DNA from: Adhaeribacter_A terreus
GTDB lineage: Bacteria; Bacteroidota; Bacteroidia; Cytophagales; Hymenobacteraceae
Direction of reading: 5' to 3'
Length of the DNA stretch: 64,000 nt
Assembly (NCBI RefSeq): GCF_042657365.1
Contig: NZ_JBHSKT010000002.1
Coordinates: 490,008 to 554,007 of the forward strand
The notes under the pieces were generated by a model that ran no database searches, was not told the DNA's origin, and saw only the letters and a program-made list of their open reading frames with translations. Position numbers and translations under genes: made by a program. Positions 35,644 through 43,625 of the stretch are shown here, piece after piece. How positions within the stretch are numbered: the first letter of the stretch is position 1; every line of letters starts with the position of its first letter.

Positions 35644-37074
35644 TCATTTCCAGCCACCACCCAACGCCTGGTACATATTCACTGATGCGTTCAGCTGCTG
35701 CATTTTGGTTTCGATCAGTTCAAACTTCGATTCCAAGGCTTCGCGTTGCGTTAATAAAACTTCCATGTAATCGGCGCGGGCAGAACGGAACAGGTCGTTG
35801 GAAATGGTAATCGATTCCGTTAAAGCCTGTACTTGTTGCGATTTCAGGTCGTAACTTTTACCGAGGTTTTCGATTCGGTTTTGCTGGTTTATTACTTCCA
35901 GGAACGCTTTTAAAACCGTTTGCTCGTACTTGTAAACCGCTTGGATCTGTTTCGCATTGGCGCTGTAATAGGTAGCTTTTATTCCATTCCGGTTAACCAG
36001 CGGTGCCGCCAGATCGCCGGCCAGCGAGTACAGCAACGATTCCGGCGCTTTCACAAAATAACCTGGGTTCAAACCTCGTAAACCAACCGCCGCATTTATG
36101 CCCAACGAAGGATAAAAATTAGCGCGCGCTACTTTCACGTCCAGATCGGCGGCAGCTAATTCCAGTTCAGCTTGTTTTATATCGGGACGGTTTTCGAGTA
36201 ATTGCAAAGGTGCACCGGTTTTCAAAGCTGCCGGCGATAAACTGCTAAAAGCACTCGCGTTTCTTACAATAGGTTGCGGATAACGGCCCACCAGGAAATT
36301 GATGCGATTTTCAGTTTCCACGATCTGTTGCTGAATATCGTACTGCAAACTTTGCGTTTTCAGCACCTCGGCTTCGAAACGACGCACGGCCAGTTCGTTT
36401 ACTTTAGCGGCCTGTTTTTGGTACCGCACTACTTCCAATGCGTTGGTCTGAATGCCGATATTTTGTCGCACAATTTCCAGCTGGTTATCGAGCGCCAATA
36501 ATTCGTAATAGGAATTCGAGATCTCCGCGATCAGGTTGGTAATCATAAAATTCCGGCCTTCTATAGAAGCCAGATACCGGTTTACGGCGGCCTTTTTCGC
36601 GTTGCGGAGTTTGTGCCAGATATCCACTTCCCAGTTTGCATAAGCGCCTACAAACATATCGGTTACCGGCTCCGGCATTTCTTTTCCTGGCTCAATCTCG
36701 GTGGTAGCTTCCATGGCCCCGATGTTGGTATAGCGGCTCACTTTATCTACGCCGCCGCCGGCTCTTAAACTTACCGAGGGCAGATATTCGCCTTTGCGGG
36801 TCCTGATCTCGTTGCGGGAAATTTCGAGTTCCTGCAGCGTAATATTCAGTTCCTGGTTATTATGCAAAGCCGTATCGATGAGGGCTACCAGGTTCGGATC
36901 GGTGAAGTATTGTTTCCAGTTAATTGTGGCCGTAGAAACGCTATCCTTTTGGGCCGTAAAAGTCGTGGGAAGGATCTTGGCCGGTGTTCTTGACACCAGC
37001 GTGGGTACGCAAGCGCTATAGGAAAGGGCCAGAAAAGTAAACCCTAACCAGTTTTTTATTTTTCTAATGAACAT
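35644..37074 (-). CDS. RND efflux outer membrane lipoprotein (TolC/OprM family)
   Basis: The ATG at 37074 gives 476 residues and a lipoprotein signal ending LALSYSAC. The protein has the duplicated outer-membrane-efflux domain: QELNITLQELEISRNEIRTR and RENRPDIKQAELELAAADLD-type segments (here LENRPDIKQAELELAAADLD). It forms a trimeric exit duct for the RND pump. The start overlaps the pump gene stop by 11 bases, so the genes are translationally coupled. The mature N-terminus, before NWKQYF, contains an A29 copy read as TFTAQKDSVST. Confidence 0.92.
   Translation of the reverse strand: MFIRKIKNWLGFTFLALSYSACVPTLVSRTPAKILPTTFTAQKDSVSTATINWKQYFTDPNLVALIDTALHNNQELNITLQELEISRNEIRTRKGEYLPSVSLRAGGGVDKVSRYTNIGAMEATTEIEPGKEMPEPVTDMFVGAYANWEVDIWHKLRNAKKAAVNRYLASIEGRNFMITNLIAEISNSYYELLALDNQLEIVRQNIGIQTNALEVVRYQKQAAKVNELAVRRFEAEVLKTQSLQYDIQQQIVETENRINFLVGRYPQPIVRNASAFSSLSPAALKTGAPLQLLENRPDIKQAELELAAADLDVKVARANFYPSLGINAAVGLRGLNPGYFVKAPESLLYSLAGDLAAPLVNRNGIKATYYSANAKQIQAVYKYEQTVLKAFLEVINQQNRIENLGKSYDLKSQQVQALTESITISNDLFRSARADYMEVLLTQREALESKFELIETKMQQLNASVNMYQALGGGWK
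36935..36963 (+). repeat. A29 element copy inside the TolC-like gene
   Basis: The plus-strand core GAAACGCTATCCTTTT with tail GGGCCGTAAAAGT is antisense to the gene, which reads it as TFTAQKDSVS. It falls in the flexible stretch after the lipidated Cys. Confidence 0.7.
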
Positions 37075-40000
37075 ATTTTTCAGTTTCTTCAGTTTCGGTA
37101 AAAGCATCTATGGCGTGCACGTAATCTTCGGTCAGGGAAGTTTCTTCTTCGTCGCGGATCAGCTGTCGGCCATCGGCGAGATGCGCGAAAATGTAGTACA
37201 GACCAGGCACAATAATTACCCCGAAAATGGTACCGAACAGCATGCCGCCCATAGCCGAAGCCCCGATGGTGCGGTTACCAATAGCACCCGCGCCGGTAGC
37301 AATAATAAGCGGAATCAGACCGGCAATAAATGCGAAGGAAGTCATCAAGATAGGTCGGAAACGTACTTTAGCACCTTCAATGGCTGCCTCGAAAATAGAG
37401 TAACCCTGGTGGCGTTTCAGCACGGCAAATTCCACGATGAGCACCGCATTTTTACCAAGCAAACCAACCAGCATGATCAGACCGATCTGCGCATAAATGT
37501 TGTTTTCAAGGCCCATCAGTTTCAGCAACAAAAATGACCCGAACACCCCGGCCGGCAACGAAAATACTACTGCCAGCGGAATGATAAAGCTTTCGTACTG
37601 CGCCGCCAGAACAAAATACACGAACACCAGCACGATCAAAAACACGTAAAGCGATTCGTTACCGCGGATCGATTCATCGTAAGAAAGACCTTCCCAGGCA
37701 ATGTCGTAGCCTTTCGGTAAAGTTTTTTCGGCCACTTCCTGCACGGCTTTGATGGCATCGGCGGTGGTATAACCTTTAGCCGGCTGCCCTTGGATAGAAG
37801 CCGAATTATATAAGTTGAAGCGCGTAATTTCGTTTGGACCCTGCATTTTTTTCAGGCGCATGAAAGCCGAATACGGCACCATTTCACCGGCATCGTTCTT
37901 CACGTAAAGTTTTAGAATATCGGAAGGCAGGCGACGGAATTGCGGATCGGACTGCACGTAAACCTTGAAGAACTGGTTGAATTTAATGAAGCCTTGTTCG
38001 TAGGTACTACCAATCAGAATATTCAGGTTTTCCATGGCCTTGCCAATCGAAACACCTTTCTGCATCGCCAGGTTGTTGTCGATCTCCAATTCGTATTGCG
38101 GGTAATTGGCTGCGAAGAAAGTAAATAAGCCCGAAAGCTCTTTGCGCTTCGCCAGATCGTCCATGAATTGCTGGTTTATTTTGTCGAATTCGTGGTAATT
38201 GGTTTCGGAATTTTTATCGAGCAAGCGCATGGAGAAACCACCCGAAGAACCGAAACCCGGAATTGCCGGCGGCTCGAAGAATTCAATTACCGCACCCAGG
38301 CCTTTGGAATGCTCTTCCAACTCTTCCATGATCTCTTTCACGTTGTGCTTCCGTTTAGACCACGGTTTTAAGTTGATGAGGCAGGTACCGGCATTGGAAC
38401 CACGACCTTCGGTCATGATCTCGTAACCGGCCAAAGATGAAACTGATTCGATGCCGTCAATTTCCTTACAAACTTTCTGCAGGCGTTGCGAAACCTGGTT
38501 CGTTTTTTCTAAGGTTGAACCCGGCGGCGTTTGAATGATGGCGTAAATGGTGCTTTGGTCTTCGTTCGGAATAAAGCCAGCCGGCAGGATCTGGTTTTCC
38601 CAGAAAATACCCGCGCCAAACAGCAACAGAATTCCGAAAGTCAGCCATTTGCGGCTCACCATGCGGCGCAGCAACGCCACGTAGCGGCCGGTCAGTTTAT
38701 CGAAGCCGCGGTTAAAGCTATCCAAGGCTCTGGTAAGCAGGTTTCTTTTCCGTTCGTGGCCGTGGTGGTTTTTGAGCAAAATGGCACAGAGCACCGGGGT
38801 AAGCGTAAGCGCAATTACCGCCGAAATCACGATGGAACTGGCCATGGTAATAGAGAACTGGCGGTAAAACGTACCAACCGGACCACTCATAAACGAGATC
38901 GGCAGGAACACGGAAACCATAACCATGGTAATGGCAATAATGGCCCCGCTGATCTCGCTAAGCACTTTTTTCACGGCGTTGTAAGGCGAAATGTGCGGTT
39001 CTTCCTCAAACTTCGCGTGCACGGCCTCCACGACGACAATGGCATCATCTACCACAATACCAATGGCGAGCACCAAAGCAAAAAGCGTAACGAGGTTTAT
39101 AGAAAGTCCGAAAAACTGGATAACGAAGAAGGCTCCGATCAATGAAACCGGCACCGCCAGAATAGGAATTAAAGTAGAACGCCAGTCGCCGAGGAATATG
39201 AAAACTACGATGGCAACCAGAATGAAGGCGTCTCGAAGCGTGTGAATTACCTGCTCAATAGAAGCATCGAGGAACTGCGAAACGTCGTAGCTGATCTTGT
39301 AATCTACGCCCGGCGGGAAGTTTTCTTTCATTTCGTCGAGGCGGGTTTTTACTTCGGCAATTACATCTGAAGCGTTACTGCCGTAGTTCTGCTTCAGCAC
39401 GATCGCCGCCGATGGATGCCCGTCGAGGTTGGAATAAATATCGAAGAATTCGCTGCCGAGTTCTATTTTAGCAATGTCGCGCAAATGAATGCTCTCGCCT
39501 TCGGAATTGGCCCGCACAATGATGTTTTCGTACTCTTCGGGTTTGTTGTAGCGGCCTTTGTAAGTCAGCACGTATTCCAACGATTGCGCTGCAATACCGG
39601 AGCTTTGCCCTATTCTTCCCGGGCGACCAATAATGCTTTGTTCAGCCAGTGATTCCATCACTTCTTCCACCGAAATGTTGTAAGCCCGCATCCGATCCGG
39701 ATTCAGCCAAACGCGCATGGCGTAACGGCGACTACCTAAGATCTGCGCCCGCGCCACGCCTTTTATCCGCTGGATTTCCGGGATCATTTTTACGGTGGCG
39801 TAGTTGAACAGAAACTTTTCATCCATGCTTTCTTCCTTGGAGTAAAGGTTCACGTACATGAGCATACTCGGCTGGATCGGCGTGATAATTACCCCTTCGC
39901 GCTGCACGAGTTCCGGCAACAGCGGCATTACCTGGTCCACACGGGTTTTCACCCTAATTACCGCATCGTTTGGATCAGTGCCCGGTTCGAAAATGATGCG

Positions 40001-40270
40001 CAAAGTAGCTTCGCCGGCGCTGGTGGCATCGGAAGCAATGTAGCGCATGCCTTCCACGCCGTTAATGGCTTGCTCCAGCGTAATTAAAGTGGATTTTACC
40101 AGTACATCGGCACTGGAACCCGGGTAAGCAATGAAGATATTGACCGTGGTTGGTGCAATGTCGGGGAACTGGGAAATGGGCAACTTTTTAATTGCCAGGG
40201 TGCCCACAAACACGATCATAATGGAAATAACGATCGCGAAGACGGGTCTTCTTATAAATTTACTAAACAT
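37064..40270 (-). CDS. RND family multidrug efflux pump inner membrane subunit (HAE1 type)
   Basis: The 1068-residue protein starts MFSKFIRRPVFAIVISIMIV and has 12 helices and two large periplasmic loops. LALVLAIGIVVDDAIVVVEA carries the proton-relay aspartates of helix 4, and GLIMLVGLLGKNAVLIVEFA the matching Lys region of helix 10. This is the AcrB/MexB type, which exports hydrophobic compounds by proton antiport. It lies between the adaptor (24 bases upstream) and the outer membrane channel (overlapping downstream), a standard adaptor-pump-channel operon. No regulator gene adjoins it. Confidence 0.95.
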   Translation of the reverse strand: MFSKFIRRPVFAIVISIMIVFVGTLAIKKLPISQFPDIAPTTVNIFIAYPGSSADVLVKSTLITLEQAINGVEGMRYIASDATSAGEATLRIIFEPGTDPNDAVIRVKTRVDQVMPLLPELVQREGVIITPIQPSMLMYVNLYSKEESMDEKFLFNYATVKMIPEIQRIKGVARAQILGSRRYAMRVWLNPDRMRAYNISVEEVMESLAEQSIIGRPGRIGQSSGIAAQSLEYVLTYKGRYNKPEEYENIIVRANSEGESIHLRDIAKIELGSEFFDIYSNLDGHPSAAIVLKQNYGSNASDVIAEVKTRLDEMKENFPPGVDYKISYDVSQFLDASIEQVIHTLRDAFILVAIVVFIFLGDWRSTLIPILAVPVSLIGAFFVIQFFGLSINLVTLFALVLAIGIVVDDAIVVVEAVHAKFEEEPHISPYNAVKKVLSEISGAIIAITMVMVSVFLPISFMSGPVGTFYRQFSITMASSIVISAVIALTLTPVLCAILLKNHHGHERKRNLLTRALDSFNRGFDKLTGRYVALLRRMVSRKWLTFGILLLFGAGIFWENQILPAGFIPNEDQSTIYAIIQTPPGSTLEKTNQVSQRLQKVCKEIDGIESVSSLAGYEIMTEGRGSNAGTCLINLKPWSKRKHNVKEIMEELEEHSKGLGAVIEFFEPPAIPGFGSSGGFSMRLLDKNSETNYHEFDKINQQFMDDLAKRKELSGLFTFFAANYPQYELEIDNNLAMQKGVSIGKAMENLNILIGSTYEQGFIKFNQFFKVYVQSDPQFRRLPSDILKLYVKNDAGEMVPYSAFMRLKKMQGPNEITRFNLYNSASIQGQPAKGYTTADAIKAVQEVAEKTLPKGYDIAWEGLSYDESIRGNESLYVFLIVLVFVYFVLAAQYESFIIPLAVVFSLPAGVFGSFLLLKLMGLENNIYAQIGLIMLVGLLGKNAVLIVEFAVLKRHQGYSIFEAAIEGAKVRFRPILMTSFAFIAGLIPLIIATGAGAIGNRTIGASAMGGMLFGTIFGVIIVPGLYYIFAHLADGRQLIRDEEETSLTEDYVHAIDAFTETEETEKYVH

Positions 40271-40294
40271 GTTTTCTGATTCTTGAATTTTAGA

Positions 40295-41377
40295 TTATTC
40301 CGCGTATAGCTCTAACTGCGACATCACTTTTTCCGGTGCTACAAACTCAGAATGGATCTTTTCGTTTTCGCGTACCTGGCGTAAGCCTTCCAGCAGAATT
40401 TTATCGTCGGGTTGCAGGCCTTTCTGTACCACGTAAATGTGCGGCAACTCGGCAGCTACGGTAATTTCCCGCGATTTTACTTTGCCGTCTTTGTCGATCA
40501 CGTACACGTATTTCTTCTCCAGCACTTCATAAGTAGTTTTCTGGGGAATAAGCATAGCGTTTTTGAGCGGAATGGTCATGAGAATGTTGCCGGTTTCGCC
40601 GTGGCGCAGCAAACCATCCGGGTTCGGGAAAGTGGCCCGGAAAGCAATGTTCCCGGTCTCGTTATTAAAATCGCCTTCAATGGTTTCTACCACGCCGGTG
40701 TGCGGGAAAATCTGGCTGTTAGCCAGTTGTAGTTTTACCTTCGCTTTGGCCCCGGTTTTTTCCTGGTTTTTGTAATCTAAATATTGTGCTTCCGGCACGT
40801 TGTAGTACACCCACATTTTGCTGTTATCCGAGAGGTTGGTGAGCAATTCGCCTTCTTCCAGCAAACTGCCTAACCGCACGTGAAACCGGTCGATGATGCC
40901 GTCGAAAGGCGCTCTGATTTCGGTGAATTGCAGGTGCACATTGGCCAGGGCGGCTTCGGCTTTGGCTTTTTCCAGTTTGGCTTTGGCCATGGCTTCTTCG
41001 GTTTTGGCTACCACGTTGCGGCTGGCCAGCGAAGCGGTATTCTTGTATTCGATATTGGCAAAATTTACTTCGGCCTGGGCTTTTTTCAGTTCGGCTTCAT
41101 ACAAATTCGGCATGATCTGGAACAGCAACTGGCCTTTTTTAACGTGCTGGCCTTCATCTACAAAAATCTTCTGCAGGTAGCCTTTTTCCTGGGCCCGCAA
41201 CTCAATGTGACTAACGGAATGGATCTGACTAACGAACGTTTCGGTAAGGGTGGTGTCCTTCACTAAAGGGCTGGTAACCTTAAATTTGGTTTCGTGTTCT
41301 GCCTTTTCTTTGTGGGATTCGCAGCCTGCGGTTATTAAACTTAAACCCAGGCCCAAAAACATGAAAATACGCTTCAT
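40295..41377 (-). CDS. RND efflux periplasmic adaptor (membrane fusion lipoprotein)
   Basis: The ATG at 41377 gives 360 residues with a lipoprotein signal ending SLITAGC. ELRAQEKGYLQKIFVDEGQH starts the lipoyl half-motif, followed by a coiled-coil hairpin rich in Lys, Ala and Glu (about residues 95-150), then FTEIRAPFDGIIDRF and the beta-barrel region. It bridges the pump and the TolC-like channel. The upstream frame to 41596 has no signal-like sequence and is rejected. A stretch near residue 270 resembles the A29 element, but the same residues are usual in adaptors. Confidence 0.93.
   Translation of the reverse strand: MKRIFMFLGLGLSLITAGCESHKEKAEHETKFKVTSPLVKDTTLTETFVSQIHSVSHIELRAQEKGYLQKIFVDEGQHVKKGQLLFQIMPNLYEAELKKAQAEVNFANIEYKNTASLASRNVVAKTEEAMAKAKLEKAKAEAALANVHLQFTEIRAPFDGIIDRFHVRLGSLLEEGELLTNLSDNSKMWVYYNVPEAQYLDYKNQEKTGAKAKVKLQLANSQIFPHTGVVETIEGDFNNETGNIAFRATFPNPDGLLRHGETGNILMTIPLKNAMLIPQKTTYEVLEKKYVYVIDKDGKVKSREITVAAELPHIYVVQKGLQPDDKILLEGLRQVRENEKIHSEFVAPEKVMSQLELYAE
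40535..40563 (-). repeat. Possible A29 copy inside the adaptor gene
   Basis: The core AAAACGCTATGCTTAT is read as KNAMLIPQKT, the same frame as in E2. Because NALLIP-like residues are normal in this family, chance resemblance is likely. Confidence 0.35.
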
Positions 41378-41770
41378 GGGGTTCTTTAAAGATTTATAAT
41401 AAAATTGAATGGAAATGAATGAAATGCGGAGAAATGCTGCTTTTTCCGAAGTTGAAATTCCGCCTGCCAGCTGCTCCGGGAAACGGAACTGGCTTCCCGG
41501 AGCAGGGATCACTTTAAAAAATTCTGAAAGAAAAAGCCGGTGAGAGTACGACTTTTCCGGCCTGAAACCATAGCGTTTTGCCAGCTTTAAAAACAAACCG
41601 CAGGTTCAGGTAATCTCAGCATTCAGGAAAGTAAACTGACAGGAGGTTACAGGTTTTTCAGGTGCATTGAAAAATGCCCGGAAATGGGAAACCTGAAACG
41701 GATCGGAAACAGAAATGCCGTAGCCCGCAGCTTTTAAAAAGCGCAGTTACGGCATCAGCAGAAAAGAAAA
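41378..41770. other. Upstream region of the efflux operon
   Basis: The stretch contains one A29 copy and some GC-rich hairpin-prone sequence (41461-41510, CCGGGAA / TTCCCGG). No gene and no consensus promoter is evident. Confidence 0.5.
41551..41579 (-). repeat. A29 element copy
   Basis: The minus-strand core AAAACGCTATGGTTTC with tail AGGCCGGAAAAGT is close to consensus. It lies 3' of the small exported-protein gene on the same strand. Confidence 0.87.
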
Positions 41771-42145
41771 CTAAATTCGGAAATTACAGTTCAGCAGGAA
41801 AAGCGGGGCGTTTTTGCCTTTAGCTAAAGCGTATAAATTTACATAATTCGCCGAAGGGCCCGCCCGTAAAACCGGCAGAAAATAAGGAATTTCGGTGAGA
41901 GCGTAATCGAAGTCGAGGTTAAACTTCAGACTTTTGTCTTCGCCTTCTTTTATGAGCGGCGTGGTAACAATTACCACATCGGTAGAAGCTTTTTTAACCG
42001 TGGTTTCGGCTTTTGCGCCCGGCTCTACTGTGATCTGGCAAACCGAAAACGAAGCGGCATTGAGCGTAGCTGCCGCTGCATAAAAGCCGGCCACGTTGCA
42101 CGTGGTAGCAAATATTAACAGGTAAGTAGCGAGCTTTCTTAGCAT
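41771..42145 (-). CDS. Small exported protein of unknown function
   Basis: The 124-residue protein has an N-terminal signal-like segment (LRKLATYLLIFATTCNVAGF) and a mature part without a domain I recognise, ending LFLLNCNFRI. The pattern of two Cys and a hydrophobic tail could reflect a small envelope protein. It lies about 390 bases upstream of the efflux operon, on the same strand, with an A29 copy between; it need not be functionally linked. Start is the first ATG of the frame. Confidence 0.55.
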   Translation of the reverse strand: MLRKLATYLLIFATTCNVAGFYAAAATLNAASFSVCQITVEPGAKAETTVKKASTDVVIVTTPLIKEGEDKSLKFNLDFDYALTEIPYFLPVLRAGPSANYVNLYALAKGKNAPLFLLNCNFRI

Positions 42146-42305
42146 CAGAATTCGGAAAGAATTGGTAATTATGGTGCAAAGGTATGAAATATCAGCCTTA
42201 GTTCAAAAAATTGTAGTTTCCCAAATTTAACAATTCGCTCACAAATGACTTTATAAAACGTCTGCTCTTCAGGTTGCGCACGTTATTTATGCCGGTTTAT
42301 TTTGA

Positions 42306-42334
42306 AAAACGGTAGGGTTTTGGGCTGAAAAAGT
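42306..42334 (+). repeat. A29 element copy upstream of the OYE gene
   Basis: The core AAAACGGTAGGGTTTT with tail GGGCTGAAAAAGT is a full consensus copy in a divergent intergenic region. Confidence 0.92.
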
Positions 42335-42439
42335 GCTTCTGATTTTAATAGAAAACTGAAAATCAGGTTGGGTACGGCAACTTATCCCGGATATTTGCGC
42401 TACATTACCGCAACCTTTATTTTAACCTGTTATTCTTAT

Positions 42440-43522
42440 ATGGAACATCTTTTTTCGCCACTCAAAATCAAAAGCCTGGAATTTAAAAACCGCATTGTGG
42501 TTTCGCCCATGTGCCAGTATTCTGCCGAAGATGGATTTGCCAACGACTGGCATCTGGTGCATTTAGGCAGCCGGGCGGTTGGCGGAGCAGCTTTGGTTAT
42601 TGCGGAAGCTACCGCAGTTTCGCCGGAAGGTCGTATTTCTCCCGGCGATCTGGGTATCTGGAAAGATGAACACCTTGAATTTTTGCGGCGCATCACCAGT
42701 TTTATTGCCGCCCAACACGCAATTCCGGGCATACAACTGGCGCATGCCGGAAGAAAAGCTAGTAAAAGTGCGCCCTGGCTCGGTAATATGCATTTAACTC
42801 CGGAAGAAGGTGGTTGGGAAGAAATTTACGCTCCCAGTCCGATTCCGGTGAATGATGAAACGCCGGCGCCTTTGGAACTCACTTTGGAGCAGATAAAAAA
42901 AGTAATTGAGGATTTTAAAAATGCTGCGAAAAGAGCTTTGCAGGCTGGTTTTAAAGTAATTGAAATTCATGCAGCCCACGGGTATTTGTTGCACGAATTT
43001 CTGTCGCCGCTTACCAACCACCGCCCCGATAATTACGGCGGAAGTTTTGAGAACCGGACGCGGTTTTTACTGGAAGTGTTGGCCGGAATTCAGGAAGAAT
43101 GGCCGGCAGATCTGCCTTTGTTCGTGCGGATCTCTGCGACGGATTGGGTAGAAGATGCGCCGGAAAGCTGGACGTTGGATCAATCTGTAGAACTGGCTAA
43201 AATACTAAAAACGAAGGGTGTGGATCTGGTAGATTGTTCTTCCGGAGGGAATGTGCCGGTGCAGAAAATAAAACCGGGGCCGGGTTACCAAACGCCTTTT
43301 GCCCTGGAAATAAAAAAGCAAACCGGAATTTTTACTGGCGCCGTAGGATTAATAACTACTGCTCACCAGTCCGACCACATCATCCGGACCGGACAGGCTG
43401 ATATGGTAGTAATAGCCCGGGAATTTCTGCGGGATCCGTATTTTGGATTAACCGCGGCCACGCATTTAAGGCAGGAAATTGAGTGGCCGGTGCAATACGA
43501 ACGCGCTAAACCCAGAAAATAA
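42440..43522 (+). CDS. namA: Old yellow enzyme family NADPH dehydrogenase (YqjM/NamA type)
   Basis: The ATG at 42440 gives 360 residues beginning MEHLFSPLKIKSLEFKNRIV. SPMCQYSAEDG carries the Cys that marks the thermophilic-like YqjM class, IQLAHAGRKAS is a flavin-proximal motif, and HAAHGYLLHEFLSPLTNHR holds the paired His for substrate binding. It uses FMN and NAD(P)H to reduce activated C=C bonds, with a role in detoxification of electrophiles likely. It is monocistronic and ends at a palindromic pair of A29 elements that can act as terminator. Confidence 0.93.
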   Translation: MEHLFSPLKIKSLEFKNRIVVSPMCQYSAEDGFANDWHLVHLGSRAVGGAALVIAEATAVSPEGRISPGDLGIWKDEHLEFLRRITSFIAAQHAIPGIQLAHAGRKASKSAPWLGNMHLTPEEGGWEEIYAPSPIPVNDETPAPLELTLEQIKKVIEDFKNAAKRALQAGFKVIEIHAAHGYLLHEFLSPLTNHRPDNYGGSFENRTRFLLEVLAGIQEEWPADLPLFVRISATDWVEDAPESWTLDQSVELAKILKTKGVDLVDCSSGGNVPVQKIKPGPGYQTPFALEIKKQTGIFTGAVGLITTAHQSDHIIRTGQADMVVIAREFLRDPYFGLTAATHLRQEIEWPVQYERAKPRK

Positions 43523-43526
43523 AAGC

Positions 43527-43569
43527 AAAAAACGCTATGGTTTTCAGACCGAAAACCATAGCGTTTTTT
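43527..43569. terminator. Terminator made of two head-to-head A29 cores
   Basis: A perfect 19-bp stem (AAAAAACGCTATGGTTTTC with GAAAACCATAGCGTTTTTT) encloses a 5-base loop AGACC and ends in T residues. The first arm is an A29 core on the plus strand and the second is the same core inverted. It lies four bases after the OYE stop codon, and A-rich 5' flanks make it bidirectional. Confidence 0.9.
43529..43557 (+). repeat. A29 element copy (one half of the inverted pair)
   Basis: The core is AAAACGCTATGGTTTT and the tail CAGACCGAAAACC runs into the second, inverted core. Confidence 0.85.
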
Positions 43570-43596
43570 TATGGAATAAATTGAAATTCTGAACAG

Positions 43597-43625
43597 ACTT
43601 TTTCAGCCTGAAACGATAGCGTTTT
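43597..43625 (-). repeat. A29 element copy at a stop codon
   Basis: The minus-strand core AAAACGCTATCGTTTC with tail AGGCTGAAAAAGT begins at the TAA of the phosphatase/barrel gene. It is on the gene's strand. Confidence 0.92.
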
